From NCBI GenBank assembly GCA_021404685.1, contig QWHC01000001.1, positions 62,001-126,000 on the forward strand: a stretch of 64,000 nt of DNA, given 5' to 3'. Positions 9,126-18,466 of the stretch are shown here, one piece after another. The first letter of the stretch is position 1. Every line of letters starts with the position of its first letter. Under the pieces are notes generated by a model. That model was not told the DNA's origin. It made no database searches and was given only the letters and a program-made list of their open reading frames with translations. The position numbers and the translations under genes are program-made. Origin of the DNA: Chloroflexi bacterium CFX4 (GTDB lineage: Bacteria; Chloroflexota; Anaerolineae; Aggregatilineales; UBA2796).

Positions 9126-11207
9126 TTAAGCGTCGTTGCTTGCCTCTGCCTTATAGCTGGCAATGATCGGCTGTGCAACGTGGCTTGGCACGGTCTCGTA
9201 GCGCTCAAAGGACATGGTATAGACGCCGCGCCCGCCCGTCATAGAGCGCAGATCATTACTGTAGCGCTGCATTTCGGCAAGCGGCACGTGCGCGGTGACC
9301 ACACTGCGCCCCTTCTCGGTATCCATACCCAGCACGCGCCCGCGCCGTGTGGTCAGATCGCTGATCACATCGCCCATGTTTTCTTCTGGCACTACGACGC
9401 GCACACTCATAATCGGCTCTTGCAGGGATGGTGCCCCTTGCATGAACGCCTCTTTGAATGCCTCACGCCCGGCGATCTGGAAGGCAATATCCTTCGAGTC
9501 AACAGGGTGCATCTTGCCATCCACAACAGCAACTTTCACGTTCACAATTGGGCAGCCTGCCAACACACCCTGATCCATCACCGAGCGCACGCCCTTCTCG
9601 ATGGATGGGATGAATGAGTGCGAGATTGCGCCGCCAACCACTTCATTGACATATTCATAGCCGCCTTCGGGCAGCGGCTCTAGGCGCAGATGCACCTCAC
9701 CAAACTGCCCTGCGCCGCCGGTCTGCTTCTTATGGCGGTACATGGCGGTGCTAGTCTTGGTGATCGTCTCGCGGTACGGCACTTTTGGCACAGAGATGTT
9801 CAAGCCAACACCTGTGCGTTCGGCACGCCCAATGGCAACTGCGATATGAATATCGCCCATGCCTGAAAGCACCACCTGCTTGGTATCTGGATCTTGCCGC
9901 CAGCGCAAGGTCGGGTCTGCCTGCACAAGCTGCGTCAGCGCCGTTCCCATCTTGGTGCCATCTGCCTGCGTCTTTGGCTCAAGGGCAACCGAATAGATCG
10001 GATCAGGGTAAGTGGGCTTGCGGATGATGAGCGGCTTCTCTTTAGTGGAGAGCGTATCACCGGTTTGCGTAGCGCTCAGCTTTGCCACTGCGCCAATATC
10101 GCCGGCGTGCAGCACAGGCACAGAGATTTGCTCCTTGCCGCGCATCACCAAAAGCTGCCCAAGCCGCTCTTCCTGCCCTTTTTCGGCGTTGAAATAGGTA
10201 TGTCCGCTCTCCAGTTTGCCGCTGAAAATGCGGAAGTAGTTCAGGGTGCCAACGAAGCGATCAAAGACGGTCTTAAAAACGAACGCACCAAGCGGTTTAT
10301 CGTCCGATTGTGGACGATCAAGGAACTGCACTTCTTCATCAGGCTTGCCTGCCAGCGCCACACGGCGCTGTGAAGGCGGCGAGACGTAGACCAAAAGCGC
10401 CTCAAGGATCGGGTAGGTGCCGATGTTCAGCTCACCGCTGGCAACCAGCACGGGGACGGTTTTCAGGTCGGCGTCACGGGCAGCCATCCGCATTCCGTCA
10501 CGAATTTCCTCAAAGCTGAGCGTCTGCGTCTCGAAATACTTCTCGACCAGTTCGTTGCTTGCCTCTGCCGCCGCCTCAATCAGGGCGAGATGTGCCTGCT
10601 CAATCTGGGCGAGCATCTCGGCAGGCGGTTCGCTGCGCTCTGCGCCTGCGCCGTAGTATGCCTTTTGGGTTAGCACATTGATCACGCCTTGGAAGGCTGC
10701 GCCTTCGCCAATCGGCAGCAGCACTGGCACAAATTTATATTCTGGGAAGCGCACATGCAGCGCTTCCAATGTGCGCTGAAAGCTGGCGTTCTCACGGTTG
10801 ATCTTGTTGATGACCACTAATAAGGGCTGGTTAAATTCATCGGCAAACTGCCAGGCCAGCTCCGTGCCGACTTCAGGACCGTGAACAGCATCCACCACGA
10901 CCAGCACAGAATCGCAGACGCGCACGGCATTTTTCACCTCACCTTGAAAATCGGTGTAGCCGGGTGTGTCGAGTAGGTTGATCTTATGATCTTGGAACTC
11001 GATTGGCACAAGGGCAGTGCTGATGGAAAGCTGGCGCGTTTTTTCGTCTTCATCATAATCGGAAATGGTGGTGCCATCGGCGATCTTGCCCATGCGTGTG
11101 GTGTTGCCTGCCGTAAAGAGCAGCGCCTCGGTCAGGCTGGTTTTACCCGCACCCTGATGCCCAACCAATGCCACGTTGCGTATAAATTCGGTGGTATACT
11201 CTTTCAT
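9126..11207 (-). CDS. Elongation factor G-like translational GTPase with altered G4 motif
   Basis: This 693-residue protein has all EF-G domains. G1 is GHQGAGKT (16-23), switch I region reads RQLSIST rather than the canonical RGITI, G3 is DTPG (80-83), and domains II-V follow. It belongs to the divergent EF-G-like (FusA2-type) group rather than to the housekeeping FusA. The guanine-specificity motif NKxD reads NKIN (residues 134-137, codon AAC at 10799-10797), so the Asp that contacts the guanine base is Asn. In other GTPases that change weakens GTP binding and favours xanthine nucleotides. The start was placed at ATG 11207; an in-frame TTG at 11219 is possible. No clear ribosome site is seen. 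Confidence 0.88.
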   Translation of the reverse strand: MKEYTTEFIRNVALVGHQGAGKTSLTEALLFTAGNTTRMGKIADGTTISDYDEDEKTRQLSISTALVPIEFQDHKINLLDTPGYTDFQGEVKNAVRVCDSVLVVVDAVHGPEVGTELAWQFADEFNQPLLVVINKINRENASFQRTLEALHVRFPEYKFVPVLLPIGEGAAFQGVINVLTQKAYYGAGAERSEPPAEMLAQIEQAHLALIEAAAEASNELVEKYFETQTLSFEEIRDGMRMAARDADLKTVPVLVASGELNIGTYPILEALLVYVSPPSQRRVALAGKPDEEVQFLDRPQSDDKPLGAFVFKTVFDRFVGTLNYFRIFSGKLESGHTYFNAEKGQEERLGQLLVMRGKEQISVPVLHAGDIGAVAKLSATQTGDTLSTKEKPLIIRKPTYPDPIYSVALEPKTQADGTKMGTALTQLVQADPTLRWRQDPDTKQVVLSGMGDIHIAVAIGRAERTGVGLNISVPKVPYRETITKTSTAMYRHKKQTGGAGQFGEVHLRLEPLPEGGYEYVNEVVGGAISHSFIPSIEKGVRSVMDQGVLAGCPIVNVKVAVVDGKMHPVDSKDIAFQIAGREAFKEAFMQGAPSLQEPIMSVRVVVPEENMGDVISDLTTRRGRVLGMDTEKGRSVVTAHVPLAEMQRYSNDLRSMTGGRGVYTMSFERYETVPSHVAQPIIASYKAEASNDA

Positions 11208-11340
11208 AGCGTTCGCCAAAAATGCGGCGATTTCCCTTTCGCTAAAGGTTACTTATTCAGATAGCACGAACTAGCCCTGAAAATGCCTTTTCAGAGAGGC
11301 ATATGTGCGGCGTTCATGCTGACCATTAACCGAATTTTAA

Positions 11341-11375
11341 GCCGCGCCTGTGTGGTTGTCAAAAAAAGGCGCGGC
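11341..11375. repeat. 8-bp inverted repeat downstream of the SET gene
   Basis: GCCGCGCC (11341-11348) and GGCGCGGC (11368-11375) pair perfectly around a 19-base loop containing seven consecutive A. It lies between the EF-G-like start and the SET-gene stop and may end transcription of the SET gene (minus strand). The following minus-strand bases are only moderately T-rich. The rest of 11208-11436 shows nothing else. Confidence 0.35.
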
Positions 11376-11436
11376 GGTGCTAAGGAAGCGTGTTGGGCGA
11401 GCGATAGCTGACTCATGCCCTGCGAAGTCTATCTCG

Positions 11437-12126
11437 TTAACCAAGCCGCGCTTTGAAGTAGGCGGCAAGGGCTTGCTGTTCGGCAAGTGCCGCCTGATAG
11501 TGCCTGAAGTGGTGCGGCGCAGCAAGGCATAAATCCTCCACTGCACGCGGCGACTCGGCTAGGATGTGGGCGATCACCCGACCGTAGGGCGGGCTTTCGG
11601 TGAGGGCGAAACGCTTCTGATCGCCTATGGCAAGCCGATCAAAGCCTTCGATCAGGTGGCGGCAGACCGCCTGACCGCATAAGCAGGACATCTGCCACGC
11701 ATCGCCGTGCGGCGAACCATCACCTTTAGGCGTCAGCGCTGAATAATCCGCCGTGATTTGCTCACCACGCGCAATGTCACGGAAGGCGGCAAAGCACAGC
11801 TTGCCATCTTCCAAGCTGCCCCAGTTGATGAAGCCGCTGTTGGCGTCGCACGCATGATTAACATAGTAAAGCGGTTGTTCGGCGGTGAAACAAAAGGCAA
11901 CCTGCGGCAGCAGCGTTACAGAGCGTGGATCACACTCGCCAAAGGCCTCGTGTTGGTGGAGGACGTGGCTGTGTGCGCGGTTGTGGATATCTACCCAAAA
12001 AAGCGGCTCGCCGGCTGCGAACGCCGCCTCTGCAAAAAGACCCCAGCCACGCACATCAGCGGGCTGGGCTATAACTGCTGATTTCGCATAACGGCGCGCA
12101 AGCGTACTCACTGTGAAAGAACTCAT
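11437..12126 (-). CDS. SET-domain protein (putative protein lysine methyltransferase)
   Basis: This 229-residue protein carries a SET fold. RGWGLFA is the N-terminal SET-N motif, YVNHACDANSGF matches the NHSCxPN catalytic knot motif, FRDIARGEQITADYS matches the ELTYDY motif, and CLCGQAVCRH is a post-SET-like cysteine cluster. SET enzymes transfer methyl from S-adenosylmethionine to protein lysines; the bacterial substrates are mostly unknown. The remaining ~70 residues are helical with no recognised domain. ATG 12126 was chosen; an AAGGGA ribosome-like site lies 12 bases upstream. The gene stands alone between the EF-G-like gene and a CHAT gene on the same strand. Confidence 0.82.
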   Translation of the reverse strand: MSSFTVSTLARRYAKSAVIAQPADVRGWGLFAEAAFAAGEPLFWVDIHNRAHSHVLHQHEAFGECDPRSVTLLPQVAFCFTAEQPLYYVNHACDANSGFINWGSLEDGKLCFAAFRDIARGEQITADYSALTPKGDGSPHGDAWQMSCLCGQAVCRHLIEGFDRLAIGDQKRFALTESPPYGRVIAHILAESPRAVEDLCLAAPHHFRHYQAALAEQQALAAYFKARLG

Positions 12127-12240
12127 ACATTCGCTTTATCCCTTGTTCAGGCACTCGGATACGAAACACGCTGCACGGGGAAAACTGTGCAGCGTGATCA
12201 CATTCTACGCCTAATTCAGAAAGCAGGGAAATAGACGCGC

Positions 12241-12259
12241 TTTGTGCGATTTGCACAAA
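12241..12259. promoter_or_regulatory. Palindrome TTTGTGC-N5-GCACAAA, possible operator
   Basis: A perfect 7-bp inverted repeat with a 5-base spacer lies immediately after the CHAT gene stop and ~115 bases upstream of the SET start. It contains TTTGCACAA, the same 9-mer that occurs twice upstream of the SorC regulator at 52216. It could be an operator, or a weak terminator for the CHAT gene. Confidence 0.35.
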
Positions 12260-12261
12260 CG

Positions 12262-13191
12262 CTAGGCAAAATAGATTTGATCAGGGTTCACGCCCGCTTT
12301 CGAGGTTAGGTGTGGCACTGCTGAGGCGCGCAGCCGTTGCAAGTCAAGCGCATTGACGCCTAGCGCGAACGCCTCATGCACACTTCTGCCGCTGGCAAGC
12401 GCATAGTAGAACGCCTCTGAAAAGTCGCACGCCGCCTCATCCGTGATTTCAGCACTCATGCCAACCACACAATCCACCACCTCAGCTAGTGCCGCTGCCA
12501 ACGGCTGCGACCAACAAGCGTTCAGCACGACAAGGCGAATGTTATCGTGCAGGATCGCAAATGTCTCGCGCAGCGCCGTGATCGGCACGCTGACGATGGC
12601 GCCGCCTTCGCCCTGCACCGCAAGGCTGCCAGCGTTATCGCCATGCCCTGCAAAGTGGACGATGTGCGGCTGAAAGCGCAGTAGATGCTCTTGAACATCC
12701 TTGAGGTGCAGATCGGTCTGTTTTTCAAGGTTGAACTTATCGCGGCGGCTTGCACGTTGAATGGCACGCTCCACAAGGCGCATTTCTTTATCAAGGGCGA
12801 GATCGTGTTGTGGGTTGGCGCTCAGAAAGAGGATCGTGTTTGTACCCGAACGCAGCACAGCCGTTGGCGCATCGGGTGGCTGCACATAGTTGCCCAGCAG
12901 GCTTTCTAGGAAGGTGCGATCATCGCCTTCGCCAAGCAAGGTTACAAGGTGGCGCACCAAGCGGGCAAGAGCAGGTTCGCCCTCTAGGCTGCCAAACTGC
13001 CTAAGGTCACTCACAAACAATCCTGAAAACACATCAGCAGGCGTATTAAAATCTACACGGCGCTTAAAGCGCTCCAGCCCTGCCATCTCCATGTTCGCTT
13101 GGCGCTGCTGAATGCTCTGCCAAGCGTGCATATCCGCCATGATCTTCACCAAACGGCGATATTCTTCTGTAGTCAGGTTTTCGATGGGCAT
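12262..13191 (-). CDS. EAD1-like / CHAT caspase-like protease
   Basis: This 309-residue protein has an N-terminal region (about residues 5-100, starting LTTEEYRRLVKIM) resembling effector-associated domain 1, a death-domain-like adaptor. A C-terminal CHAT (caspase HetF-associated with TPRs) domain follows. The catalytic dyad is visible: H183 in HFAGHG and C226 in NACWS. Proteins of this design act as proteolytic effectors in bacterial signalling and self-destruction-type immunity, recruited through homotypic EAD contacts. No partner with a matching EAD is evident within the window. GAGGTGA precedes the ATG by 3 bases, and a TTGCGC-N16-TACACT promoter lies upstream. It is divergent from the sugar-binding protein gene. 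Confidence 0.82.
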   Translation of the reverse strand: MPIENLTTEEYRRLVKIMADMHAWQSIQQRQANMEMAGLERFKRRVDFNTPADVFSGLFVSDLRQFGSLEGEPALARLVRHLVTLLGEGDDRTFLESLLGNYVQPPDAPTAVLRSGTNTILFLSANPQHDLALDKEMRLVERAIQRASRRDKFNLEKQTDLHLKDVQEHLLRFQPHIVHFAGHGDNAGSLAVQGEGGAIVSVPITALRETFAILHDNIRLVVLNACWSQPLAAALAEVVDCVVGMSAEITDEAACDFSEAFYYALASGRSVHEAFALGVNALDLQRLRASAVPHLTSKAGVNPDQIYFA

Positions 13192-13232
13192 TGGTCACCT
13201 CGCGTTGCTTGTGGGTGTTCGGCACACTGCCT

Positions 13233-13260
13233 AGTGTACGAACTAAACGTAACAGCGCAA
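13233..13260 (-). promoter_or_regulatory. Promoter of the CHAT gene
   Basis: On the minus strand TTGCGC (13260-13255), a 16-base spacer and TACACT (13238-13233) lie ~41 bases before the ATG. Spacing and hexamers fit a housekeeping sigma factor. Confidence 0.55.
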
Positions 13261-13284
13261 GCTAGGGGTTGTTGCGCCCAAATG

Positions 13285-13313
13285 TTGCAGCCAAACGCGT
13301 TGCGTGCTATATA
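13285..13313 (+). promoter_or_regulatory. Promoter of the orphan sugar-binding protein
   Basis: TTGCAG (13285-13290), a 17-base spacer and TATATA (13308-13313) form a good housekeeping promoter ~68 bases before ATG 13382. It is divergent from the CHAT promoter. Confidence 0.6.
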
Positions 13314-13381
13314 TTTTCACAGTACAGCACATGCTGTCGCCGCTCCGAAAATTTTTCGTTTACGTATAGAAGGTGATCAAA

Positions 13382-14698
13382 ATGTTTTCTGTCTCCCGCA
13401 AAACCTTCCGTCTCTTGGCGCTGCTGATGGTGGCAGCCCTCCTGTTCGGTGCGCTTGGCACATCCGTCAGCGCCCAAACCGTCGAGCTTCGCATCTTGTG
13501 GTATAACGATGGCAACGAAGGCGAAGTTTACCGCGCCGCCCTCGACAAATTTGAGGCGGCAAATCCCGGCATCAAGGTGACCTTGGATGTGGTCGGTTTC
13601 AGCGATCTGCACAACACGCTTCAGGCAAACATTGAAGGTGGCACGCCGCCGGATATGGCCAGCATCACGCAGCTTGGGCGTTTCCAAGGCAGATACCTTG
13701 ACCTGCGCCCACTGCTGGCAGACGCTGAGGCGTTCGAGGCGAACTACCCTGAGTCCTTCCTGACCTGGCTGCGCGTGCCGGGCGGTGAAGACAAGGGCAT
13801 TTACGGCTTCCCGCGCTCCGTGGGCATTGGCGGGCCGTTCATCAATGTCACCCTCTTTGAGCAAGCAGGTGTTGCAGTGCCTGAGGGCGATGAGACTACA
13901 TGGGCAGAGTGGATCGCACTGGCTACCGAAGTGGCAAAAGCGACCAACACACCGTATGCCATTGCCATTGACCGTTCGGGTCACCGCGCCTTTGGTCCAA
14001 TGATGAGCTATGGCGCGCAAATTCTCGATCCTGCAACTGGGCGCTTTACGGTGGATTCGGAAGGCTTCCGCGCCTTCGCGCTGGAGATGAAGCGCTGGCA
14101 CGACGAAGGCTTGACGCCACCTGAAGTCTGGATTGGCGGCGGCGGCGCTTACCGTGCTGCTAAAGAGTACTTTGTGAATGGCGAATTGGTCTTCTATTAC
14201 AGCGGCAGTTGGCAGATTTCTGCCTTCACCCAAGAGATCGCCGATGCCTTCGAGTGGCGCGCTGTGCCGCAGCCATGCGGGCAGACCGGTATCTGCGGTG
14301 GAATGCCCGGCGGCACGGCAATTGTTGCCTTCGCTGGCACCAAGCATCCCAAAGAAACTGCAATGGTGATGGAATACCTCGCCAGCACAGAGGTGAACAT
14401 CGAAACGTCGGCGAACTCGCTGTTCCTGACGGGCAACCTGAAGGCGATTGAGCAAGGCGTGCCATATCCTGCCAGCAAAGAACAGTTCGATGTCTTTTTG
14501 GGCAACATTCCCAAGCTCACGGAGCAGGGCTGGCGCTTGCAAGGGCATCCGTTCATTGACATCATCAACGTGGAAACACGCGATCAGCTAGGGCGCTACT
14601 TCGCCGGTGAGATCGGGCTGGATGAGGCAATTCAACGTTTGCAGGCAAAGGTAGACGAGGCTTGCGATAACGAGCCGAACAAGTGCATCCCTTGGTAA
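13382..14698 (+). CDS. ABC transporter extracellular solute-binding protein, family 1 (orphan)
   Basis: This 438-residue protein has a signal peptide (FRLLALLMVAALLFGALGT, cleavage near SAQT). It has the fold signature of family-1 carbohydrate binders: ILWYNDGNEGEVYRAALDKF, then GTPPDMASI, and late GMPGGTAIVAF. It would capture an oligosaccharide or similar solute outside the membrane for a membrane permease pair. AAGGTGAT precedes ATG 13382; the GTG at 13373 was rejected because it overlaps that site. There are no permease or ATPase genes beside it and a strong terminator follows, so it is monocistronic and must work with permeases encoded elsewhere. Confidence 0.88.
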   Translation: MFSVSRKTFRLLALLMVAALLFGALGTSVSAQTVELRILWYNDGNEGEVYRAALDKFEAANPGIKVTLDVVGFSDLHNTLQANIEGGTPPDMASITQLGRFQGRYLDLRPLLADAEAFEANYPESFLTWLRVPGGEDKGIYGFPRSVGIGGPFINVTLFEQAGVAVPEGDETTWAEWIALATEVAKATNTPYAIAIDRSGHRAFGPMMSYGAQILDPATGRFTVDSEGFRAFALEMKRWHDEGLTPPEVWIGGGGAYRAAKEYFVNGELVFYYSGSWQISAFTQEIADAFEWRAVPQPCGQTGICGGMPGGTAIVAFAGTKHPKETAMVMEYLASTEVNIETSANSLFLTGNLKAIEQGVPYPASKEQFDVFLGNIPKLTEQGWRLQGHPFIDIINVETRDQLGRYFAGEIGLDEAIQRLQAKVDEACDNEPNKCIPW

Positions 14699-14724
14699 TC
14701 ACACGGATGTAACGGTTAGCAGCG

Positions 14725-14758
14725 CACAGGCGGGAGCAAGTTCCCGCCTGTGTTTTTT
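14725..14758 (+). terminator. Rho-independent terminator
   Basis: CACAGGCGGGA (14725-14735) pairs perfectly with TCCCGCCTGTG (14742-14752) and is followed directly by six T (14753-14758), 27 bases after the binding-protein stop. Confidence 0.92.
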
Positions 14759-14763
14759 GAGGG

Positions 14764-16107
<1,344 letters not shown>

Positions 16108-16147
16108 TCAGCATAACTTTACCGCGTTCGGGCGCTTTTGGCACGCT

Positions 16148-16906
16148 TCAAAGCAGATACTCGCCACCATCCACGCGCAGCGTAACGCCCGTGATGAACG
16201 GCTGCGCGGCAAGGAAGGCAACCGCCTCTGCCACATCGTACGGATGCCCGGTTGTGCCGATTGGCAAACGCGCACCGATGCGCTGCCACACCTCAGGCGA
16301 GTTACCCTCATCGCGCAGCACCGGCCCCGGCGCTACGGCGTTCACGCGCACCTTTTTGCCAAGTTCAAGGGCAAACGCCTCCGTCAGCTTGACCAGGGCT
16401 GCCTTCGAGACGCCGTGATGCGGATACGCCTTCCAATTGCGGAAGGCGCTCAGGTCTGCGATGTTGATGATCGCGCCGCCCTCATCCTGCGCCAGCATGA
16501 GACGTGCGGCGTGCTGGCTGCACAGAAAAGGCGCAGTCAGGTTGATTGCCAGAGTAGTTTGCCATTCGGCAAGTGAGACGCTCAGCAAGTCCTTACGCGG
16601 AAAGATAGCGGCATTGTTCACCAGCAGGTCAAGGCATCCGTAGTGCGCCTGTGTTTGCTCAAAGAGCGCGGCAATCTGCCCTTCGTCGCCCAAATCGGCG
16701 CGGATGATGTGCGCGCCGACGCCGTGTGCGCGGCATTCCGCTGCCGCCGACTCAGCATCTGCCGCGCTGGATGGGCTGCCATAGTGAATGATCAAGTTCA
16801 TACCGCAGGCTGCCAATTTTAGGGCAATGTGCCTGCCGACGCGCCGCGCTGAGCCAGTGACAAGGGCAACCTTGCCACGCAGGTCAATCGGTGTGCCTGT
16901 GGGCAT
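16148..16906 (-). CDS. Short-chain dehydrogenase/reductase, pteridine-reductase-like, catalytic Tyr replaced
   Basis: This 252-residue classical SDR has a Rossmann motif reading TGSARRVGR, the TGxxxRxG form typical of pteridine reductases (PTR1/FolM), plus NNAA and VNAVAPGPV. In this family the catalytic Tyr sits four residues before Lys (YxxxK). Here the segment reads YPHHGVSK, which puts His where Tyr is expected; a Tyr is present three residues earlier. Activity may therefore be altered, or the site may be displaced. The gene lies 7 bases after a DUF3592 gene and downstream of proline dehydrogenase, so it is in that operon. Substrate cannot be read from sequence. Confidence 0.82.
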   Translation of the reverse strand: MPTGTPIDLRGKVALVTGSARRVGRHIALKLAACGMNLIIHYGSPSSAADAESAAAECRAHGVGAHIIRADLGDEGQIAALFEQTQAHYGCLDLLVNNAAIFPRKDLLSVSLAEWQTTLAINLTAPFLCSQHAARLMLAQDEGGAIINIADLSAFRNWKAYPHHGVSKAALVKLTEAFALELGKKVRVNAVAPGPVLRDEGNSPEVWQRIGARLPIGTTGHPYDVAEAVAFLAAQPFITGVTLRVDGGEYLL

Positions 16907-16913
16907 GGCGCGC

Positions 16914-17279
16914 CTACTGCTTGTAGATGATCAAGGTCTCGGTGCGCGCCACCACACGCGGATCGTCCATCAGGTAAGTGAGGCTGACGCGGCTGCCTTC
17001 AGGGTAGCGGTTATAAATTTCTTGCGAGACGCTCTCCGAAAAGTCTAAGGCGGTGCCGCTCACTGTGTAGCGGTAGGTGAGCCAAAACTGTGTGGTAAAG
17101 GCGCCGCTGGTGCTGCGCCGTATCTCGCGTTGCACCACTTCGCCGCTCACGCTGATGCCTTCGCTTGCCAAGCGGCGCATAAGCGCCTCATTTTCGCCGC
17201 GCAGCGCGTTATAGGCAACGACGCCAATCACGACGAGGACAACCACAGCAATGATCAGAATAACGGGACTCATTTTCAT
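16914..17279 (-). CDS. DUF3592-like small membrane-anchored protein
   Basis: This 121-residue protein has an N-terminal membrane helix (VILIIAVVVLVVIGVVAY) and a small beta-rich extracytoplasmic domain. The pattern (SGEVVQREI, YRYTVSG, YPEGSRVSLTYL.DPRV) resembles DUF3592. Function is unknown. ATG 17279 was chosen because it follows the proline dehydrogenase stop by 4 bases; longer frames run inside that gene. It sits between proline dehydrogenase and the SDR in one operon. Confidence 0.7.
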   Translation of the reverse strand: MKMSPVILIIAVVVLVVIGVVAYNALRGENEALMRRLASEGISVSGEVVQREIRRSTSGAFTTQFWLTYRYTVSGTALDFSESVSQEIYNRYPEGSRVSLTYLMDDPRVVARTETLIIYKQ

Positions 17280-17283
17280 GTTC

Positions 17284-18222
17284 TCAGTTCCGAAAAGTGT
17301 TCTTGAGGATAAACCAAACGTTCGCGGGACGCTCTGCCAAGCGCCGCATGAAGTACGGATACCATTCCGTGCCGTAGGGAACATAGACGCGCACTTTATA
17401 GCCTTCGGCAGCCAATGCCTGCAAGGTTGCGCTGCGAACGCCGTACAGCATTTGGAACTCAAAGCGATCCTTCGGGATGCTGTGTGCGGCGGCGTAGTGC
17501 TTCACGGCGTTGATCATATTGTCGTCGTGGGTTGCCACAGCGATGTACGCACCTTGCTGGCACGCTTCAGGCGCAAGGAAAATTTCTGCCAGCTTCACAA
17601 AGTTCGCGTCTACATCCCGCTTGTTCGGGAAGGCGATCTGCGGCGGCTCTTTGTAGGCGCCTTTGCAGAGGCGGATGTTAGCGCCTTCGGCTGCTAGGGC
17701 GCGCACATCCGCCTCACTGCGAAACAGGTAAGCTTGAATCACAACGCCAACCTGCTTTTGAAAGCCATGAACATCGCGCAGGGTGCGGTAAATGTTGAGC
17801 GTTTGCTCTGTGTAGGCAGAGCCTTCCATGTCAATCCGAATAAAGTTGTTATGCTGTGCGGCGCGCTCGAGGATGCAGCGCATGTTGTTCAGGCACAGTT
17901 CTGGGCTGATGTCGAGTCCGAGCTGCGTCAGCTTGAGCGAGGCATTGGTCTTGACGCCCGCTTGGGCAATGGCATCCAGCAGGTCAAGGTATGCCTGTGT
18001 GGCACGGGCAGCGTCTGCCTCTGTAAAGACGTTCTCGCCAAGATGATCAAGGGTGGCAAGGATTCCCTTCTCGTTTAAGGCGCGGATGGCGTCAATGCCT
18101 TCCGCCAACGTTTCGCCTGCCACAAAGCGGCGTGCAACGCGGGTTGCGCCGGGCAGGCGCATCAGCACTTTGCGCGCCGTTCGTGAACGCGCCAAATATA
18201 ACAGCACCGAACGCATGATCAT
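17284..18222 (-). CDS. Proline dehydrogenase (monofunctional)
   Basis: This 312-residue FAD-dependent proline dehydrogenase oxidises L-proline to pyrroline-5-carboxylate and passes electrons to the respiratory chain. The barrel motifs are seen: IRLCKGAYKEP, ATHDDNMI, FEFQMLYGVR, and the C-terminal RVYVPYGTEWYPYFMRRLAERPANV that lines the proline and flavin site. Length matches monofunctional enzymes; no pyrroline-5-carboxylate dehydrogenase is in the window. GAGGA lies 9 bases before ATG 18222. The gene heads a three-gene operon and is divergent from an Rrf2 regulator. Confidence 0.95.
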   Translation of the reverse strand: MIMRSVLLYLARSRTARKVLMRLPGATRVARRFVAGETLAEGIDAIRALNEKGILATLDHLGENVFTEADAARATQAYLDLLDAIAQAGVKTNASLKLTQLGLDISPELCLNNMRCILERAAQHNNFIRIDMEGSAYTEQTLNIYRTLRDVHGFQKQVGVVIQAYLFRSEADVRALAAEGANIRLCKGAYKEPPQIAFPNKRDVDANFVKLAEIFLAPEACQQGAYIAVATHDDNMINAVKHYAAAHSIPKDRFEFQMLYGVRSATLQALAAEGYKVRVYVPYGTEWYPYFMRRLAERPANVWFILKNTFRN

Positions 18223-18256
18223 GGGTGTCAGTCCTCACGCTAAATCTATTGTGGCG

Positions 18257-18264
18257 ATTATAGC
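18257..18264 (-). promoter_or_regulatory. Extended -10 of the proline dehydrogenase operon
   Basis: On the minus strand TGCTATAAT gives a perfect extended -10 (TATAAT at 18262-18257, TG just upstream), about 35 bases before ATG 18222. No strong -35 is seen. Confidence 0.6.
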
Positions 18265-18425
18265 ACGCCCTGCCCGATAGCCTAGCCTGACAAGCGCCTG
18301 TGTAGGGGCGCGGCTTGGCGTTGGAATAAGCGGATATGCCAAGTTCTGACCAAAAATGCCCTGCACCACGGCGAGCAAGCGGCAACCTATCGGCGATTTG
18401 AAATCGCCTCTGGTCAAACTAAAGC

Positions 18426-18448
18426 TATAATATCACTTAAGTTTTATT
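18426..18448 (+). promoter_or_regulatory. Promoter -10 and overlapping palindromic operator of the Rrf2 gene
   Basis: TATAAT (18426-18431) is overlapped at its 3' end by AATATC-ACTTAAGT-TTTATT (18429-18448), whose 8-bp centre is a perfect palindrome with AATA/TATT ends. Rrf2 regulators bind AT-rich inverted repeats, so this is a good candidate autoregulatory site. Confidence 0.5.
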
Positions 18449-18466
18449 GCCTGATGGGATTTTACA

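Noticed and set aside
13307..14548. 413-codon minus-strand frame
   Set aside because: Antisense to the family-1 binding protein, which has a signal peptide, ribosome site, promoter and terminator.
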